Shown here piece by piece: positions 31,114-42,114 of a DNA stretch of 64,000 bases. Both the position numbers and the translations under genes were made by a program. Origin of the DNA: Marinobacter nanhaiticus D15-8W (GTDB lineage Bacteria; Pseudomonadota; Gammaproteobacteria; Pseudomonadales; Oleiphilaceae); assembly GCF_036511935.1 (NCBI RefSeq), contig NZ_AP028878.1, positions 1,860,001-1,924,000 of the forward strand, read 5' to 3'. Each line of letters starts with the position of its first letter. Within the stretch, counting starts at the first letter, position 1. The notes under the pieces are model-generated. The model saw nothing but the letters and a program-made list of their open reading frames with translations. It ran no database searches and had not been told where the DNA came from.

Positions 31114-31115
31114 CG

Positions 31116-32570
31116 TTATCGTCCTCCCTGCGGCGCTTGGTTATGCCAGTCGGTAACCTGCTGGTACTGGTGCGCGGCGTTGAGCAGGCGGGATTCGTCG
31201 AAATAGTTGCCAATCAATTGTAGGCCTACAGGCAGGCCGTTGATCTGGCCGGCGGGGATGGACATCGCAGGGACACCGGCCAGGTTGATGGCAATGGTGT
31301 AGATATCTTCCAGGTACATCTTGACCGGATCGTCGGTCTTCGAACCTAGCGCAAAGGCCGGCGTGGGCGAAGAAGGGCCCATAATGACATCCACGTCATT
31401 GAACGCCTCAATGAAGTCTTGCTGGATCAGGCGACGAACCTTCTGGGCTTTCAGGTAATAGGCGTCGTAATAACCGGCCGATAGCGCATAGCTGCCGATC
31501 AGGATGCGGCGCTTGACCTCTTCGCCAAAGCCTTCCGCCCGGGTGCGGGTGTAGAGGTCCAGCAGGTCTTTCGGGTCTTCGCAGCGGTAGCCGTAGCGTA
31601 CGCCGTCGAACCGGGACAGGTTGGCGGAGGCTTCTGCCGGCGCGATGACGTAATAGGCGGCGATGGCCAGGTGCGTGTTCGGCAGGGAGATCTCTTGGAC
31701 TGTAGCGCCCAGCTTCTCGTACTCGCCGATCGCGGCGCGTACCTGCTGTGCCATCTCGCTGTCGAGCTGATCGGTGAAGTACTCCTTCGGCAGGCCGATC
31801 TTCAGTCCCTTGAGCGGTTCGTTCAGGGTTGCAGTGTAATCCGGTACCGGCTTGTCGATGCAGGTGGAATCCTTGGGGTCGAAGCCCGCCATGACGTTAA
31901 GCATCATCGCGTTGTCTTCCGCTGTGCGCGCCATGGTGCCCCCCTGGTCCAGGCTGGAGGCGAAGGCGATCATGCCGTAACGGGAAACCCGGCCGTAGGT
32001 GGGTTTCAGGCCCGAGACGCCACATAGCGCTGCAGGCTGGCGGATGGAACCGCCGGTATCGGTGGCTGTAGCCGCCGGTACGAGGCGCGCGGCGACCGCC
32101 GCTGCCGAACCGCCGGAAGAGCCGCCGGGCACGCGGTTGTCGCCCCAGGGGTTCCGGGTGGGACCGAAGTAGCTGCTTTCGGTGGATGAGCCCATCGCGA
32201 ACTCGTCCATATTGGTCTTACCGAGGCAAACGGCGCCAGCGCCGCGCAAGCGGGCGGTGACAGTGGCGTCGTAGGGAGGCACGAAGTTCTCCAGCATCCG
32301 TGAGCCGCAGGTGGTGCGCACGCCGTTCGTGCAAAAGATATCCTTATGGGCAAAGGGAATACCGGTCCAGGGCGTCGCTTCGCCCTTGGCTCGCAGCTCG
32401 TCTGCGGCCTTGGCGTCCCGTAGCGCCTCTTCCTCGGTCACCGTAATAAAGCTGTTGTAGCGGGTATCTTCCTGCTTGATGCGCCCCAGGAAATGCTGGG
32501 TCAGCTCGAGGCTGGAAACCTTGCCCTGTTCCAGCTCGCGGGCCAGTTCGGCTACTGTCTTGTCGTGCAT
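31116..32570 (-). CDS. gatA: Aspartyl/glutamyl-tRNA amidotransferase subunit A
   Basis: Amidase subunit of GatCAB, which releases ammonia from glutamine. The Ser-cisSer-Lys machinery is visible: the lysine in IPFAHKDIF and the serines in [14 protein letters not shown] and [11 protein letters not shown]. 484 residues. The order gatC-gatA-gatB is standard and all run on the minus strand. Confidence 0.97.
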   Translation of the reverse strand: MHDKTVAELARELEQGKVSSLELTQHFLGRIKQEDTRYNSFITVTEEEALRDAKAADELRAKGEATPWTGIPFAHKDIFCTNGVRTTCGSRMLENFVPPYDATVTARLRGAGAVCLGKTNMDEFAMGSSTESSYFGPTRNPWGDNRVPGGSSGGSAAAVAARLVPAATATDTGGSIRQPAALCGVSGLKPTYGRVSRYGMIAFASSLDQGGTMARTAEDNAMMLNVMAGFDPKDSTCIDKPVPDYTATLNEPLKGLKIGLPKEYFTDQLDSEMAQQVRAAIGEYEKLGATVQEISLPNTHLAIAAYYVIAPAEASANLSRFDGVRYGYRCEDPKDLLDLYTRTRAEGFGEEVKRRILIGSYALSAGYYDAYYLKAQKVRRLIQQDFIEAFNDVDVIMGPSSPTPAFALGSKTDDPVKMYLEDIYTIAINLAGVPAMSIPAGQINGLPVGLQLIGNYFDESRLLNAAHQYQQVTDWHNQAPQGGR

Positions 32571-32610
32571 ATCGATGTATCCGTTACAGAATGAAGTCGG
32601 CTTGGGCTCA

Positions 32611-32898
32611 TCATTCGATGACGCGGGGAACCAGGTAGAGTCCGTCTTCCGTCGCCGGTGCGATGCGTTGGAACGCCTCGCGCTGGTTGCTTTCCGTCAC
32701 CTCGTCGGCCCTTAGGCGCTGCACGGCATCGAGCGGATGGGCCAGCGGCTCGACGGACGAGGTGTCGGCCGCCTGGAGCTGATCGACAAGGTTCAGTATG
32801 TTGCCCAGGTCATTTTCCAGGGAAGCGATTTGGCTGTCTTCCAGCCGGATACGGGCGAGCAGGGCGACTTTTTCGATGTCCTCGCGGGATATGGCCAC
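32611..32898 (-). CDS. gatC: Aspartyl/glutamyl-tRNA amidotransferase subunit C
   Basis: Small subunit (95 residues) that wraps around GatA/GatB and stabilises the complex. [15 protein letters not shown] and [15 protein letters not shown] are family signatures. GTG at 32898 is the start: a GGAG lies 7 bases upstream and family similarity begins there, although the frame is open further. It is divergent from mreB. Confidence 0.93.
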   Translation of the reverse strand: MAISREDIEKVALLARIRLEDSQIASLENDLGNILNLVDQLQAADTSSVEPLAHPLDAVQRLRADEVTESNQREAFQRIAPATEDGLYLVPRVIE

Positions 32899-33140
32899 GT
32901 AACGTCTCCAAGAACGGTTCAATTGACGGCGCAATATGGTAACAGATTGTGCAGGCTCCGGGAGGCCGTCTTTGTTAGATTCCTGGCACGACAACTGTCC
33001 CGTTTCGTCAGATATGACGCCGCCTCCGGCCTGTATGAGCCTTGCCTGAGTATCGGCCCACTGCTAAAGTTGCCGCATTCATTTTCGAAGGACCCTCTGA
33101 TTCGAGTTCATTGGTCGACCAGAATCGCCAACTGACTTGA

Positions 33141-34226
<1,086 letters not shown>

Positions 34227-34277
34227 TCCGGCTTTCGCTACTGAATACACTGCAGTGGGCTGACTCACTGTATAAGG

Positions 34278-34314
34278 CCGCCGCTGACGATTCGTCGCAG
34301 CGGCGGTTGTCGTT
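34278..34314 (+). terminator. Stem-loop between mreB and mreC
   Basis: CCGCCGCTG (34278-34286) pairs perfectly with CAGCGGCGG (34298-34306), followed by TTGTCGTTTT. It is likely a partial terminator that lets mreB be made in excess over mreCD, as is known for E. coli; read-through is inferred. Confidence 0.65.
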
Positions 34315-34425
34315 TTAGGAACCCAAGATCAAGTCGAGTGGCAGTTCGCACTGCTTCCGTGGGCAGGAGAGGTAATCCGCGGAGTTGCAGCACCGCTAGC
34401 AGACTTGGTCCGACGTTCCCTGAGT

Positions 34426-35376
34426 GTGGAGAATTGGGCTATCAAGACACTTTTTGTTCAGGGACCCATCCCGGGCTTCCGGCTGTTGCTGGTGGTCGTG
34501 CTGTCTCTAGTGCTTGTGGTGTTGGATTCACGCTTCAATCGGGTTGATGAAGTGCGCAGCTGGATCGGTTCGGCTTTGACGCCGGTCATCTGGTTGGGGC
34601 ATGTGCCCGATAGTCTTGGGGAGTGGAGCGAGGATGTCTTCACCAGTCGCGACGAACTGCTGGAAGAGAACGAGTCGCTGCGCGCGCGGCTGCTGATCCT
34701 TGAACGCCGCTCCATTAAGTATGCCTCTCTCGCCGCCGATAACCTTGAGCTGCGCAACCTCAAGAATGCTTCCGAACAACTGGACGAAACAGTGGTGGTG
34801 GCCGATATCATCGGGGTGTCGCCAGATCCGTTTTCCCACGAGGTTATCGTCAATCGCGGGTCCCGCGACGGTGTTACCGAGGGCCAGGCTATCCTCGATG
34901 CCAATGGCTTGATGGGCCAGGTGATCCAGACCAATCGTTTTACCTCACGCGTTTTATTGATTTCCGACAGCAGTCATGCGGTGCCCGTTGAGGTCCTGCG
35001 CAGTGGCGTTCGCGCAATCCTGCTGGGAACGGGTAGCGTGGACTCCCTCGAATTGGTGCATGTGCCGGACACCGCCGATATCCGTGAGGGCGATATGCTG
35101 GTCAGCTCCGGTCTGGGCGGCCGCTTCCCCAAAGGCTATCCGGTGGCCGAGGTCACCCGGATACACAGTGAACCAGGTGAACCTTTTGCCGAGATCCAGG
35201 CCGAGCCTGCGGCCGAGCTCAACCGCAGTGATCTGGTCCTGGTGGTCTTCCAGCCGCAGGTACAGAGGTTGGAACCGGAGTGCGAGCCTGTCGCCGAAGG
35301 TGAAACGCCTTCGCCGGAGTGTCTGCCGGACGAAGCGGGTACGGCATCTGGAAGCAGTAATGGAGTCACCCCATGA
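34426..35376 (+). CDS. mreC: Rod-shape-determining protein MreC
   Basis: Bitopic membrane protein that scaffolds the elongasome in the periplasm. A transmembrane helix (FRLLLVVVLSLVLVVLD) is near the N-terminus, then a coiled coil (LLEENESLRARLLILERR..) and the two beta-barrel domains (VNRGSRDGVTEGQAIL...). The acidic Pro/Glu tail is not conserved. The start is uncertain: GTG at 34426 fits the short N-terminus of Pseudomonas MreC (IKxLF.xGP), while an in-frame TTG at 34405 would add 7 residues; neither has a good ribosome site. Confidence 0.9.
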   Translation: MENWAIKTLFVQGPIPGFRLLLVVVLSLVLVVLDSRFNRVDEVRSWIGSALTPVIWLGHVPDSLGEWSEDVFTSRDELLEENESLRARLLILERRSIKYASLAADNLELRNLKNASEQLDETVVVADIIGVSPDPFSHEVIVNRGSRDGVTEGQAILDANGLMGQVIQTNRFTSRVLLISDSSHAVPVEVLRSGVRAILLGTGSVDSLELVHVPDTADIREGDMLVSSGLGGRFPKGYPVAEVTRIHSEPGEPFAEIQAEPAAELNRSDLVLVVFQPQVQRLEPECEPVAEGETPSPECLPDEAGTASGSSNGVTP

Positions 35377-35852
35377 GTCTATCTGTGATCAGCTATCCGG
35401 TGTTCGTGGTCAGCGTGATCTTTGCTCTGGTACTGAGCATTTCCCTGTTCCCGGTCGACTGGCTCATCCTGCGCCCGGAATGGGTCGGACTGGTGGTTTT
35501 CTACTGGACGTTTCGTGCACCCCACCGTTTCGGGGTGTTGGTTGCCTGGGTGCTCGGGTTACTGCTGGACGTCCTCGAAGCTGGCACCCTGGGTATCAAC
35601 GCCTTCGCCATGGCGCTGGTGGCCTTCCTGGTATTGACCACCCATCAGCGGCTGCGCATGTTCCCTTTGCCGCAGCAATGCCTGATGGTGTTTCTCTTAC
35701 TGGGCATCAACCAGATGGTGGTGCACTTCGTGAACCAGGTGCTGGGCGCCGATAATCCCGGGTTCACTTATTTATTGCCTGCGGTAACCAGCGCCGTTGT
35801 CTGGCCATTTTTATGTGCAATCCTCGACCGTCTCAACCTGAAACTGGCCTGA
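35373..35852 (+). CDS. mreD: Rod-shape-determining protein MreD
   Basis: Integral membrane protein of the elongasome, 159 residues with about five hydrophobic helices. PHRFGVLVAWVLGLLLDVLEAGTLGINA is the family core. The ATG overlaps the mreC stop by four bases, so translation is coupled. Confidence 0.94.
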   Translation: MSLSVISYPVFVVSVIFALVLSISLFPVDWLILRPEWVGLVVFYWTFRAPHRFGVLVAWVLGLLLDVLEAGTLGINAFAMALVAFLVLTTHQRLRMFPLPQQCLMVFLLLGINQMVVHFVNQVLGADNPGFTYLLPAVTSAVVWPFLCAILDRLNLKLA

Positions 35853-35854
35853 CT

Positions 35855-36484
35855 ATGTCATCAGATCCCCGGACCATGCGTCCTGTTGTGCTCGCCTCCG
35901 CTTCGCCCCGACGCCGGGAACTGCTTGAGCAGATCGGGCTCTCATTTACCGTGGCACCGGTAGATATCGACGAGACGCCGCTTCCCGATGAACGTCCTGA
36001 CCATTACGTCGAGCGCCTGGCGCGGCAGAAAGCCGAGGCTGGCCTGACTCGCGCCGCCGATCCGAACAGTCTGGTGATTGGCTCGGATACGACGGTGGTT
36101 TGCGAGGATCGCATTATGGCCAAGCCCGCCAATGAAGCCGAGGCGGCTGACATGCTGCGGCTCCTTTCGGGGCGGACGCACAAGGTGATGACGGCCGTCG
36201 CGCTGGCTGGCGAGTACGGTTGCTATGCGCGACTGGTGATTACCGAAGTGCGTTTCCGGGAGATCTTCGAGGAGGAGATCAAGGCCTATTGGCAGACCGG
36301 TGAGCCGGCCGATAAGGCTGGCGGCTATGGTATTCAGGGCGGTGGCGCAGTGTTCGTGGACGGTCTTTGGGGCAGCTATAGTGCAGTTGTGGGCCTACCC
36401 TTACAGGAAACGGCGGAATTGTTTGAAGAAGCAGGTCAGCCGGTATGGAGCGTCTGGCTGTCATCGGCGGAGATGTCCCTATGA
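35855..36484 (+). CDS. maf: Maf-type nucleotide pyrophosphatase (YhdE)
   Basis: House-cleaning phosphatase that hydrolyses dTTP/UTP and modified nucleotides; YhdE-type because it is in the mre-rng cluster. LASASPRRRELL is the diagnostic N-terminal motif, followed by IGSDTTV and GGYGIQGGGAVFV. The start is the ATG at 35855, 2 bases after mreD; an ATG 7 codons later is also possible. Its stop overlaps rng by four bases. Confidence 0.92.
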   Translation: MSSDPRTMRPVVLASASPRRRELLEQIGLSFTVAPVDIDETPLPDERPDHYVERLARQKAEAGLTRAADPNSLVIGSDTTVVCEDRIMAKPANEAEAADMLRLLSGRTHKVMTAVALAGEYGCYARLVITEVRFREIFEEEIKAYWQTGEPADKAGGYGIQGGGAVFVDGLWGSYSAVVGLPLQETAELFEEAGQPVWSVWLSSAEMSL

Positions 36485-37962
36485 GCGAGGAAATCCTGAT
36501 CAACGTGACTCCGGTGGAGACCCGCGTGGCGCTGGTCGAAAACGGCATGTTGCAGGAAGCCTATATCGAGCGCACCAGCCGCAAGGGCATCGTCGGCAAT
36601 ATCTACAAAGGCAAGGTGGTCCGGGTACTGCCAGGAATGGAGGCCGCGTTCGTCGATATTGGTCTCGAACGGGCCGCCTTTATCCATGCCTCGGATGTGA
36701 TGGTCGTCGGCAACGGCGAGGATTCGGCCTCGGAGGGGCCGAAAACGGTACCCGATATCCGTTCCCTGCTTCGCGAAGGGCAATCGCTGGTCGTGCAGGT
36801 TACGAAGGATCCCATCGGCACCAAGGGCGCGCGCCTGACCACGCAGCTTTCGATTCCGTCCCGCTACCTGGTTTTTATGCCCGAGGTGCAGCACATAGGC
36901 ATCTCCCAGCGCATTGAGGACGAAGCCGAACGCACACGTCTCAAGGAGTTGGTGGAGCAGGGCGCCGAAGCCCTGGGTGCAAGCGCCGGTGGCTATATTA
37001 TCCGCACCGCGGCCGAAGGCGCGTCCGCTGATGATCTGCTGGGCGACATGAAGTACCTGCATCGCCTGCACCAGTCGGTGGTCGAACGCAATACATCCGG
37101 CAAGGTGCCGGCCGTCGTCTACCAGGACCTTCCGTTGTTTATCCGCACTATTCGCGATCTTATCCGGCCACAGACCGAGAAGGTACGCATCGATAGCCGC
37201 GAGAGCTACCAACGGGTTATGGAGTTCGTGGACGAATTCGTGGCCGAGTTCTCCGATAAGGTGGAGTACTACCCGGGGGAGCGGCCCATCTTCGACCTCT
37301 ACAGTGTCGAGGACGAGATCCAGAAGGCCCTGAGCCGCAAGGTGCAGCTGAAGTCTGGCGGTTACGTCATTATCGACCAGACCGAAGCCATGACCACCAT
37401 CGACATCAATACCGGGGCGTTCGTCGGGCATCGCAACCTCGAGGAAACCATCTTCAAGACCAATCTGGAGGCGGCGCGTTCCATCAGCCGTCAACTGCGC
37501 CTGCGCAACCTGGGCGGAATAATTATCATCGATTTCATCGATATGGAAGATTCCGAGCACCAGCGCCAGGTCCATCGTATGCTTGAGAAGATGCTTGAGC
37601 GCGATCACGCCAAAACCAAGATCACCGGTGTCTCGGAACTTGGTCTGGTCGAAATGACCCGCAAGCGCACCACCGAGAGTCTGGGGCAAGTGTTGTGTGA
37701 GCCCTGTCCGATCTGCGACGGACGAGGCTTCCTCAAGACCGCTGAAACAGTCTGCTACGAAATCTTTCGGGAAATCCTGCGTGTCAACCGGGCTTATGAG
37801 GCGGAGAGCTACCTGGTGATGGCATCCCAGAAAGTGGTGGATCGCCTGCTGGACGAGGAATCCGACAACGTGGCCGACCTGGAGACTTTCATCGGCAAGA
37901 GCATCCGCTTCCAGGTCGAACCTTTCTATAGCCAGGAACAGTACGATGTGGTTCTGCTTTAG
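36481..37962 (+). CDS. rng: Ribonuclease G
   Basis: Endoribonuclease for 16S rRNA 5'-end maturation and mRNA decay; 493 residues, which matches RNase G and not the much longer RNase E. The S1 domain is near residues 37-130. The catalytic aspartates lie in TTIDINTGAF and GIIIIDFIDM, and the zinc-link CPICDGRG is present. ATGA overlap with maf. The long minus-strand frame across this gene is a shadow. Confidence 0.97.
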   Translation: MSEEILINVTPVETRVALVENGMLQEAYIERTSRKGIVGNIYKGKVVRVLPGMEAAFVDIGLERAAFIHASDVMVVGNGEDSASEGPKTVPDIRSLLREGQSLVVQVTKDPIGTKGARLTTQLSIPSRYLVFMPEVQHIGISQRIEDEAERTRLKELVEQGAEALGASAGGYIIRTAAEGASADDLLGDMKYLHRLHQSVVERNTSGKVPAVVYQDLPLFIRTIRDLIRPQTEKVRIDSRESYQRVMEFVDEFVAEFSDKVEYYPGERPIFDLYSVEDEIQKALSRKVQLKSGGYVIIDQTEAMTTIDINTGAFVGHRNLEETIFKTNLEAARSISRQLRLRNLGGIIIIDFIDMEDSEHQRQVHRMLEKMLERDHAKTKITGVSELGLVEMTRKRTTESLGQVLCEPCPICDGRGFLKTAETVCYEIFREILRVNRAYEAESYLVMASQKVVDRLLDEESDNVADLETFIGKSIRFQVEPFYSQEQYDVVLL

Positions 37963-38056
37963 GGTGCGACTGCCCTCCATAATGAGATCCGCCTTGTACA
38001 GGCGTTGTTCCATAGGCTTGCCGATTCTCGTGCTGCAGTAGGCTGGCCGGCAAACC

Positions 38057-41000
38057 ATGGGAGCGTCACGCAGTCAGGAAGACCAAAAATCGTTGGCTCT
38101 GCGCGGGTTGGAGCGTATCGCCAACCTGATTTGGGGCGTGGTCCTCGTCCTGCTTATCCTTGTGGCCCTGTACGTGGTTATCGGCCGACAGTTGGTCGGC
38201 TCGGCCGGGGACTATCGCCAGGAACTCGAAGACCTGCTCTCTCAGCGTCTCGGCCAACCTGTCAGTATCGGTCAGATTGAGGGGCAGTGGCAGGAACTGG
38301 ACCCGGTTGTCCGCCTGTCCGACATCAAAGTGTTGACCCGTGCCGAAGCGATATCCGGCGACCAGACAGTAGCCGATGCCAAAGCGGGGGCGCCCGGCGA
38401 AGAGGTTTTCGCGCCCGACGGCCAGGATGGCACGGCGGCCAGAATCGACAGCTTGCGTATCCGGCTCGACTCGTTTACCTCACTGTTGCGTCTCCGACTG
38501 GTGTTCAGCGAGTTTGTCGCCAGCGGACTGGATCTCACGCTGGAGCAGCTGCCGTCCGGTGCTATTACCGTACAGGGCATTCCATTAGCTCATTCCTCGT
38601 TGCTTAATCCCGATGATGCAGAGCCTCGATTCAGGGGCGGGCCCAGGGCCTGGATCGACAAGCTGGGCAATATCCTTTCCGATCCCTCCGTCCAGCTCAA
38701 CCAATTGCGTCTGAGTCTCAAGACACCAGATGACGACTTGCGGACATTCTTTATCCCCCAAGTGGATCTGCACTACGAACAAGGCGTGTTCAGCGCTTCA
38801 GGTCGGGCGATGCAGCCGGGTTCGGTTACCCAGTTGGCACGCTTCTACCTCAAGGGCGAGCACTTCTTCCGTGGCGATTTCGATGGCAGGCTCTACCTGG
38901 ATATCGATTCAGGTCGCGTTTTTGATGCGCTACTGGCTCGTTACGACTGGCAGGATAGGGCCATTGTCGGCGTGGAGGCCGATGCCCGGGCCTGGCTGCA
39001 TTTCGCTGGCGGTGACTTGCAGAGGGTCAACGCTCAGTTGTCGATTCCTCACCTACAATTCCGTGCCCAAGGCGAAAGCCAGGCGCCGATCGAGGCCGTA
39101 CAGGCTCACGTTGGCTGGCAGCACCTCGACGGAGGCGGCTGGCGAGCAGATGTGCAAGACCTGGAATGGCAGTGGGCTGATGAAAAAGCAGATCCGATCG
39201 ACATCCAGGTCATCCGAAACGGCGAATGGGATGTTCGGGCTGACCGTCTGCCGGTTGGCCTGGTCAGGCAGATGATGCTGGCGATGGCGCCGCTGGATGA
39301 CCGCATTCGACGGGCCCTTGAGGGGTATCAACCCGGTGGCCATCTGCGCAACGTCGTGATCGCTACGCCGGGTGATAATACCTTTTCGCTGGCAGCCGAA
39401 CTCGCAGGCGTCTCGGTCGCGGCCCACGATGGTGCGCCAGGCCTCGAGGGGCTTACCGGAAGCATCAGCATGACTGAATCAGCAGGTCGGGTTCATGTGG
39501 ATGCAGCGCCGGTGACCCTGGGTTTTCCCGAGTTGTTCGCGGGTTTCTGGAAGTTGGACAATGTGAAGGCCCAGGTTAACTGGTTGCTCGACGGTGGCCG
39601 TAAGCGGGTCTGGTCCGATCGCATTGACATGCAATACCAGGGCAAGACCCGACTGGAGGGCGCCTTTGAACTGGTGCTTAACAATCCGGGTGAAGATACC
39701 CTGTCTTTGCGGGTAGGCAGTTGGAACGCAACGGCGCCTATGCTGGCTGACTTTATCCCGGTTAAGGAAGTGGACCGGGAATTCTATGACTGGATAACCA
39801 CAGCGGTAGAGCAGGCCGACGTACCCGAGGGCTGGTTTTATGGCCATGGGCAGATCAATAAAGGCGCGCCGCCGGGCAGCTTTACCTCCAGCATGCGTTA
39901 CCGTTTCGAAAACGCCCGGATCCGCTACGACGAAGCCTGGCCGGCGGTGACCGAGGCCGCCGGTACTGTCGAAGTCCAGAATGCCCAGGCTCGTATTACG
40001 ATAGATTCGGCTGTGACCGAAGGCCTTCAACTGGAACCCTCCACCGTGACCGTAGATGGAGATGCGAAGCCGGCTCAAGTATCCATCCAGACGGCAGCAC
40101 CGTTTTCCGGCCCCGATGTGGGTCATTGGTTGGCAATGTCGCCTCTGGGCGAGTTTGCTGGCGATGCGGCCTCCGAACTGCAGCTGGAAGGTGATTTCCA
40201 CCTCGACCTGGGGATCGATCTTGCGCTAGAGGACGAAATTCGGACCGCAGTGGACGTAGCTGTCGAAGCGGTCGGTGCCCGGGTTGCCTATGGGGACACC
40301 ATGGCTGTCTGGCAGGAGGTTACCGGTACGGTGAACTACAGCAGCACTGACGGATTTTCCGGTAAACCGCTGACCGCCCGTTTTCTGGACGCGCCGGTAG
40401 AGCTCGCCCTGTCCCGACCCGAATCGGGCGCACCGTTGCGCGTCACCCAGACTGGCCGACTGGCGATTGCCGATCTCGCCAGGCAATTCGAGCAGTCCCC
40501 TCCGCCCGGCATCAGCGGGCGCGCTGGCTACTCTGCTCGTCTGGATCTTTCTGCAAACGGCGCGTCGTCACTGGTAATTTCCTCTTCTCTCGCCAATGTT
40601 GCTGTCGAATGGCCAGAGCCGCTGGCTAAGCCTCTTGGCACTGCAGCCCCGATGCAGTTGGTTGTTAGCTGGGGCGACGATGACGGCATGCTGTTGTCCG
40701 GCCATTGGAGCGATCGACTGGCCTACCGCCTGAGGTGGTCGCAGGGTCAGTTCCAGCGCGGTCGTATTGAACTAGGAGCGGCGACAACTTCGCTCTCCGG
40801 TGTGCCTGGCTTGGAGGTTATCGGCGTCATACCGCACCTGGACCTGGCGGAATGGCGCCGGCTCCTTGAGCAGCAGGGTATCGGCGGGAAGAAGGAGGGC
40901 AGCCGCCCGGTTCCCGAAACGCCCGCCTGGCTCAATCGAATCGCGATCAACATAGGTGTCGCCGACGTTGCGGGCCAGCAGTTTAACGACACGATGGTTA

Positions 41001-42019
41001 TCGCAACGCCCCGTACCGCCGGTTGGCGAATCGCTCTGGACGGTGAGGATATTGCCGGGGAGATTACCCTGCCTACTGAAGCGCAGCCCGTTAAGGTGGA
41101 TTTCAAGCATGTCGTGCTGGTCAGCGAAGACGATGATTCGTCTGCAACAGCGCCCTCCGCCACGACGTTCAAGGAAAGGGGGATAGCGGATTGGCCGGAC
41201 GTGGACGTCAATATCGAGGATCTGCGCCTGAACGGACGGAATTACGGAGCTTGGTCGTTCCTGTTGCGGCCTTCGACCAGTTCTCTGAATATCCAGCAAC
41301 TGAAAGGCGAGGTAGGCAGCCTGGTGTTCGATGGAAGTGTGGTCTGGTCCATGCTCGACGGCATCGAAGAAACGCAGATTAACGGCAACCTCACGGGGGG
41401 TAACCTGGCCGACATCAGCCCCTGGATTAGCGGCGCGGTACCGCTACGTAGCGAAAAGACCGCAATCGCGGTGGATCTTGGGTGGGCAGGCGCCCCCACT
41501 AACGGTTCGCTCAGGACGGTGGAGGGCACGCTGGGGTTTCGTCTCGATGATGGCGTGATTCTCGAGAGCAATAATACCGCACAGATTTTTCGCGTGTTCG
41601 GCATTCTCAATTCCGATACGTTGCTGCGACGCCTGCAACTGGATTTCTCCGATCTTTACGAGGCGGGTGTCGCCTTCGATGCGATTTCCGGAACCGCACG
41701 CCTGGGTTCAGGCATTTTGAGCTGGGACCCGGAACTGCAGATCGTCGGACCATCCGGTGCCTTCAAGCTGACCGGCTTTACCAATCTCGTGGAAGAGACG
41801 CTGGATATGCGTCTGGTTGTCGTCCTTCCTCTCACCCAAAACCTGCCGCTGGCTGCAATCCTGATGGGGGCCGCGCCGCCGATCGGTGGTGCGCTGTTTG
41901 TGCTGGACAAGGTTTTGGGCGATCCTTTAAGCAGGCTGACCAGTGCCACATATTCGGTTGAAGGGACCTGGGATGAGCCGGATGTCGATCTGCGCAACGT
42001 GTTCGATACCGGCGATTGA
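38057..42019 (+). CDS. yhdP: YhdP family AsmA-like phospholipid-transport protein
   Basis: Very large (1320 residues) envelope protein with one N-terminal transmembrane helix (about 23-42) and a long periplasmic beta-rich body. YhdP, with TamB and YdbH, carries phospholipids to the outer membrane in E. coli. The C-terminal AsmA-type region (LEETLDMRLVVVLPLTQNLPLAA..) is recognisable. It sits after rng as in E. coli and Pseudomonas. The ribosome site is poor. Confidence 0.92.
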   Translation: MGASRSQEDQKSLALRGLERIANLIWGVVLVLLILVALYVVIGRQLVGSAGDYRQELEDLLSQRLGQPVSIGQIEGQWQELDPVVRLSDIKVLTRAEAISGDQTVADAKAGAPGEEVFAPDGQDGTAARIDSLRIRLDSFTSLLRLRLVFSEFVASGLDLTLEQLPSGAITVQGIPLAHSSLLNPDDAEPRFRGGPRAWIDKLGNILSDPSVQLNQLRLSLKTPDDDLRTFFIPQVDLHYEQGVFSASGRAMQPGSVTQLARFYLKGEHFFRGDFDGRLYLDIDSGRVFDALLARYDWQDRAIVGVEADARAWLHFAGGDLQRVNAQLSIPHLQFRAQGESQAPIEAVQAHVGWQHLDGGGWRADVQDLEWQWADEKADPIDIQVIRNGEWDVRADRLPVGLVRQMMLAMAPLDDRIRRALEGYQPGGHLRNVVIATPGDNTFSLAAELAGVSVAAHDGAPGLEGLTGSISMTESAGRVHVDAAPVTLGFPELFAGFWKLDNVKAQVNWLLDGGRKRVWSDRIDMQYQGKTRLEGAFELVLNNPGEDTLSLRVGSWNATAPMLADFIPVKEVDREFYDWITTAVEQADVPEGWFYGHGQINKGAPPGSFTSSMRYRFENARIRYDEAWPAVTEAAGTVEVQNAQARITIDSAVTEGLQLEPSTVTVDGDAKPAQVSIQTAAPFSGPDVGHWLAMSPLGEFAGDAASELQLEGDFHLDLGIDLALEDEIRTAVDVAVEAVGARVAYGDTMAVWQEVTGTVNYSSTDGFSGKPLTARFLDAPVELALSRPESGAPLRVTQTGRLAIADLARQFEQSPPPGISGRAGYSARLDLSANGASSLVISSSLANVAVEWPEPLAKPLGTAAPMQLVVSWGDDDGMLLSGHWSDRLAYRLRWSQGQFQRGRIELGAATTSLSGVPGLEVIGVIPHLDLAEWRRLLEQQGIGGKKEGSRPVPETPAWLNRIAINIGVADVAGQQFNDTMVIATPRTAGWRIALDGEDIAGEITLPTEAQPVKVDFKHVVLVSEDDDSSATAPSATTFKERGIADWPDVDVNIEDLRLNGRNYGAWSFLLRPSTSSLNIQQLKGEVGSLVFDGSVVWSMLDGIEETQINGNLTGGNLADISPWISGAVPLRSEKTAIAVDLGWAGAPTNGSLRTVEGTLGFRLDDGVILESNNTAQIFRVFGILNSDTLLRRLQLDFSDLYEAGVAFDAISGTARLGSGILSWDPELQIVGPSGAFKLTGFTNLVEETLDMRLVVVLPLTQNLPLAAILMGAAPPIGGALFVLDKVLGDPLSRLTSATYSVEGTWDEPDVDLRNVFDTGD

Positions 42020-42114
42020 TTGGACTGGTCGGCATGTCCATCTTCTAGCAGCAATAGAACAATAAGAACACCCTGCAGCATTGAAGTTATTGAGGTTCTT
42101 CCGGAGAGCGTGTG

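Noticed and set aside
36436..38058. 540-codon minus-strand frame
   Set aside because: It is antisense to the whole of rng and has no ribosome site or known domain.
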